This document shows, one piece after another, positions 5,864-6,387 of a stretch of DNA of 6,387 nucleotides. A program made the position numbers and the translations under genes. The DNA lies in NCBI GenBank assembly GCA_903970455.1, contig CAJCIW010000227.1:1-6387 (forward strand). Reading direction: 5' to 3'. Below the pieces are notes generated by a model. The model did not search any database. It was not told the DNA's origin and saw only the letters and a list, made by a program, of their open reading frames with translations. The stretch is from Verrucomicrobiota bacterium. Lineage in GTDB: Bacteria; Chlamydiota; Chlamydiia; Chlamydiales; Rhabdochlamydiaceae. Position 1 is the first letter of the stretch, and every line of letters starts with the position of its first letter.

Positions 5864-6387
5864 AATAAAACCTTCATCCTTAAAGTCTACCGCGGAGTGC
5901 CCGGAAACCAGTACTGGGAAGAATTTGAACTTGAGCTGAAGCCTTATTTTAATATCACCGCAGCGTTGATGGAGGTTCAAAAAAATCCCATCAACCGTAA
6001 AAAAGAAAAAGTGACCCCGGTCGCCTGGGAGCAAGGCTGCCTCGAAGAGGTCTGCGGGTCGTGTTCAATGCTGATCAATGGGCGGCCTCGCCAAAGCTGT
6101 ACAGCTTTGATCCACCAACTGCTCGAATCGACGGGAAGCAACACCGTAACGATCGCCCCGATGACGAAATTTCCCTTACTCAAGGATCTCGTTGTCAATC
6201 GCGATATCATGTTTGAAAATTTGAAACGGGTGAAAGCCTGGGTTGAGGTGGATGATGCCCTCGACCGGGGATTCGGCCCCAAGATCAGCCCGAAAGTCCA
6301 GGAGGCGATGTATGTCCTTTCAACATGCATGACCTGTGCCTGCTGTACCGAAGCTTGCCCGCAGATCAATTCCCATTCCAAATTCAT
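5861..6387 (+). CDS. sdhB: Succinate dehydrogenase iron-sulfur subunit, 5' part (runs off right edge)
   Basis: Electron-transfer subunit of complex II, carrying [2Fe-2S], [4Fe-4S] and [3Fe-4S] clusters from FAD to the quinone site in SdhC. The window holds 175 codons plus two bases of a gene expected to be around 230-260 codons. The N-terminal ferredoxin domain has all [2Fe-2S] ligands: C60, C65 and C68 in CLEEVCGSCSM, and C80 in RPRQSC. The C-terminal domain begins with C156-M-T-C159-A-C-C162-T-E-A-C166-P, the family arrangement in which C156, C159 and C162 bind the [4Fe-4S] cluster and C166 binds the [3Fe-4S] cluster. Later cluster ligands lie beyond the edge. LEEVCGSCSM and NGRPRQSCTAL resemble B-type SdhB. 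The start is GTG 5861, three bases after the sdhA stop and in the same frame. An open frame on the opposite strand across this region is a shadow. Confidence 0.97.
   Translation, partial: MNKTFILKVYRGVPGNQYWEEFELELKPYFNITAALMEVQKNPINRKKEKVTPVAWEQGCLEEVCGSCSMLINGRPRQSCTALIHQLLESTGSNTVTIAPMTKFPLLKDLVVNRDIMFENLKRVKAWVEVDDALDRGFGPKISPKVQEAMYVLSTCMTCACCTEACPQINSHSKF

Noticed and set aside
5977..6387. Open frame on the minus strand at the right edge
   Set aside because: It is antisense to the SdhB cysteine motifs, which are unmistakable on the plus strand.
1..6387. Search for CRISPR repeats, tRNA or rRNA genes, insertion sequences and defence or toxin-antitoxin modules
   Set aside because: I found no direct repeat arrays, cloverleaf-like segments, transposase motifs or terminal inverted repeats; nearly all bases are taken by the six genes listed.

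Overview
The window looks like a piece of chromosome from a member of the Chlamydiae, most likely an amoeba-associated ('environmental') lineage rather than Chlamydia itself. The main reason is the run tatD - sdhC - sdhA - sdhB. From memory this matches the block CT594-CT593-CT592-CT591 of Chlamydia trachomatis. The protein styles agree: a five-helix B-type succinate dehydrogenase anchor and an OppA-like binding protein carrying the DPSTLDPRKSGD signature. I cannot name the species from sequence alone.

Layout. Bases 1-656 (minus strand) hold the 5' part of a drug/metabolite transporter (EamA/DMT) gene that runs off the left edge. It has no ATG start and appears to begin at a TTG beside a run of nine T. 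A short divergent region of about 36-72 bp separates it from an oppA-like gene (about 693-2279, plus strand). That gene's product aligns with solute-binding proteins from just after the usual lipobox but has no recognisable signal peptide. Its 3' end overlaps the start of tatD (2242-3018). A 63-bp AT-rich gap with an imperfect inverted repeat follows, then sdhC (3082-3960), sdhA (3965-5857) and the 5' part of sdhB (5861-window end). The three sdh genes are nearly contiguous and surely one operon.

How the genes work together. SdhC, SdhA and SdhB form succinate:menaquinone oxidoreductase (complex II), which links the TCA cycle to the membrane quinone pool. SdhA carries the flavin and succinate site, SdhB the iron-sulfur clusters, and SdhC two b hemes and the membrane anchor. 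The OppA-like protein and the EamA permease suggest nutrient uptake from a host, which fits an obligate intracellular life. TatD is a metal-dependent hydrolase whose placement beside sdh is a lineage trait, not an obvious functional link.

I see no CRISPR array, tRNA, rRNA, insertion sequence or defence cassette. The region is mostly ordinary housekeeping sequence. The points worth a second look are the exportless OppA, the unusual EamA start, the large insertion in the SdhC TM3-TM4 loop, and the sdhA/sdhB junction (same frame, one TGA apart).
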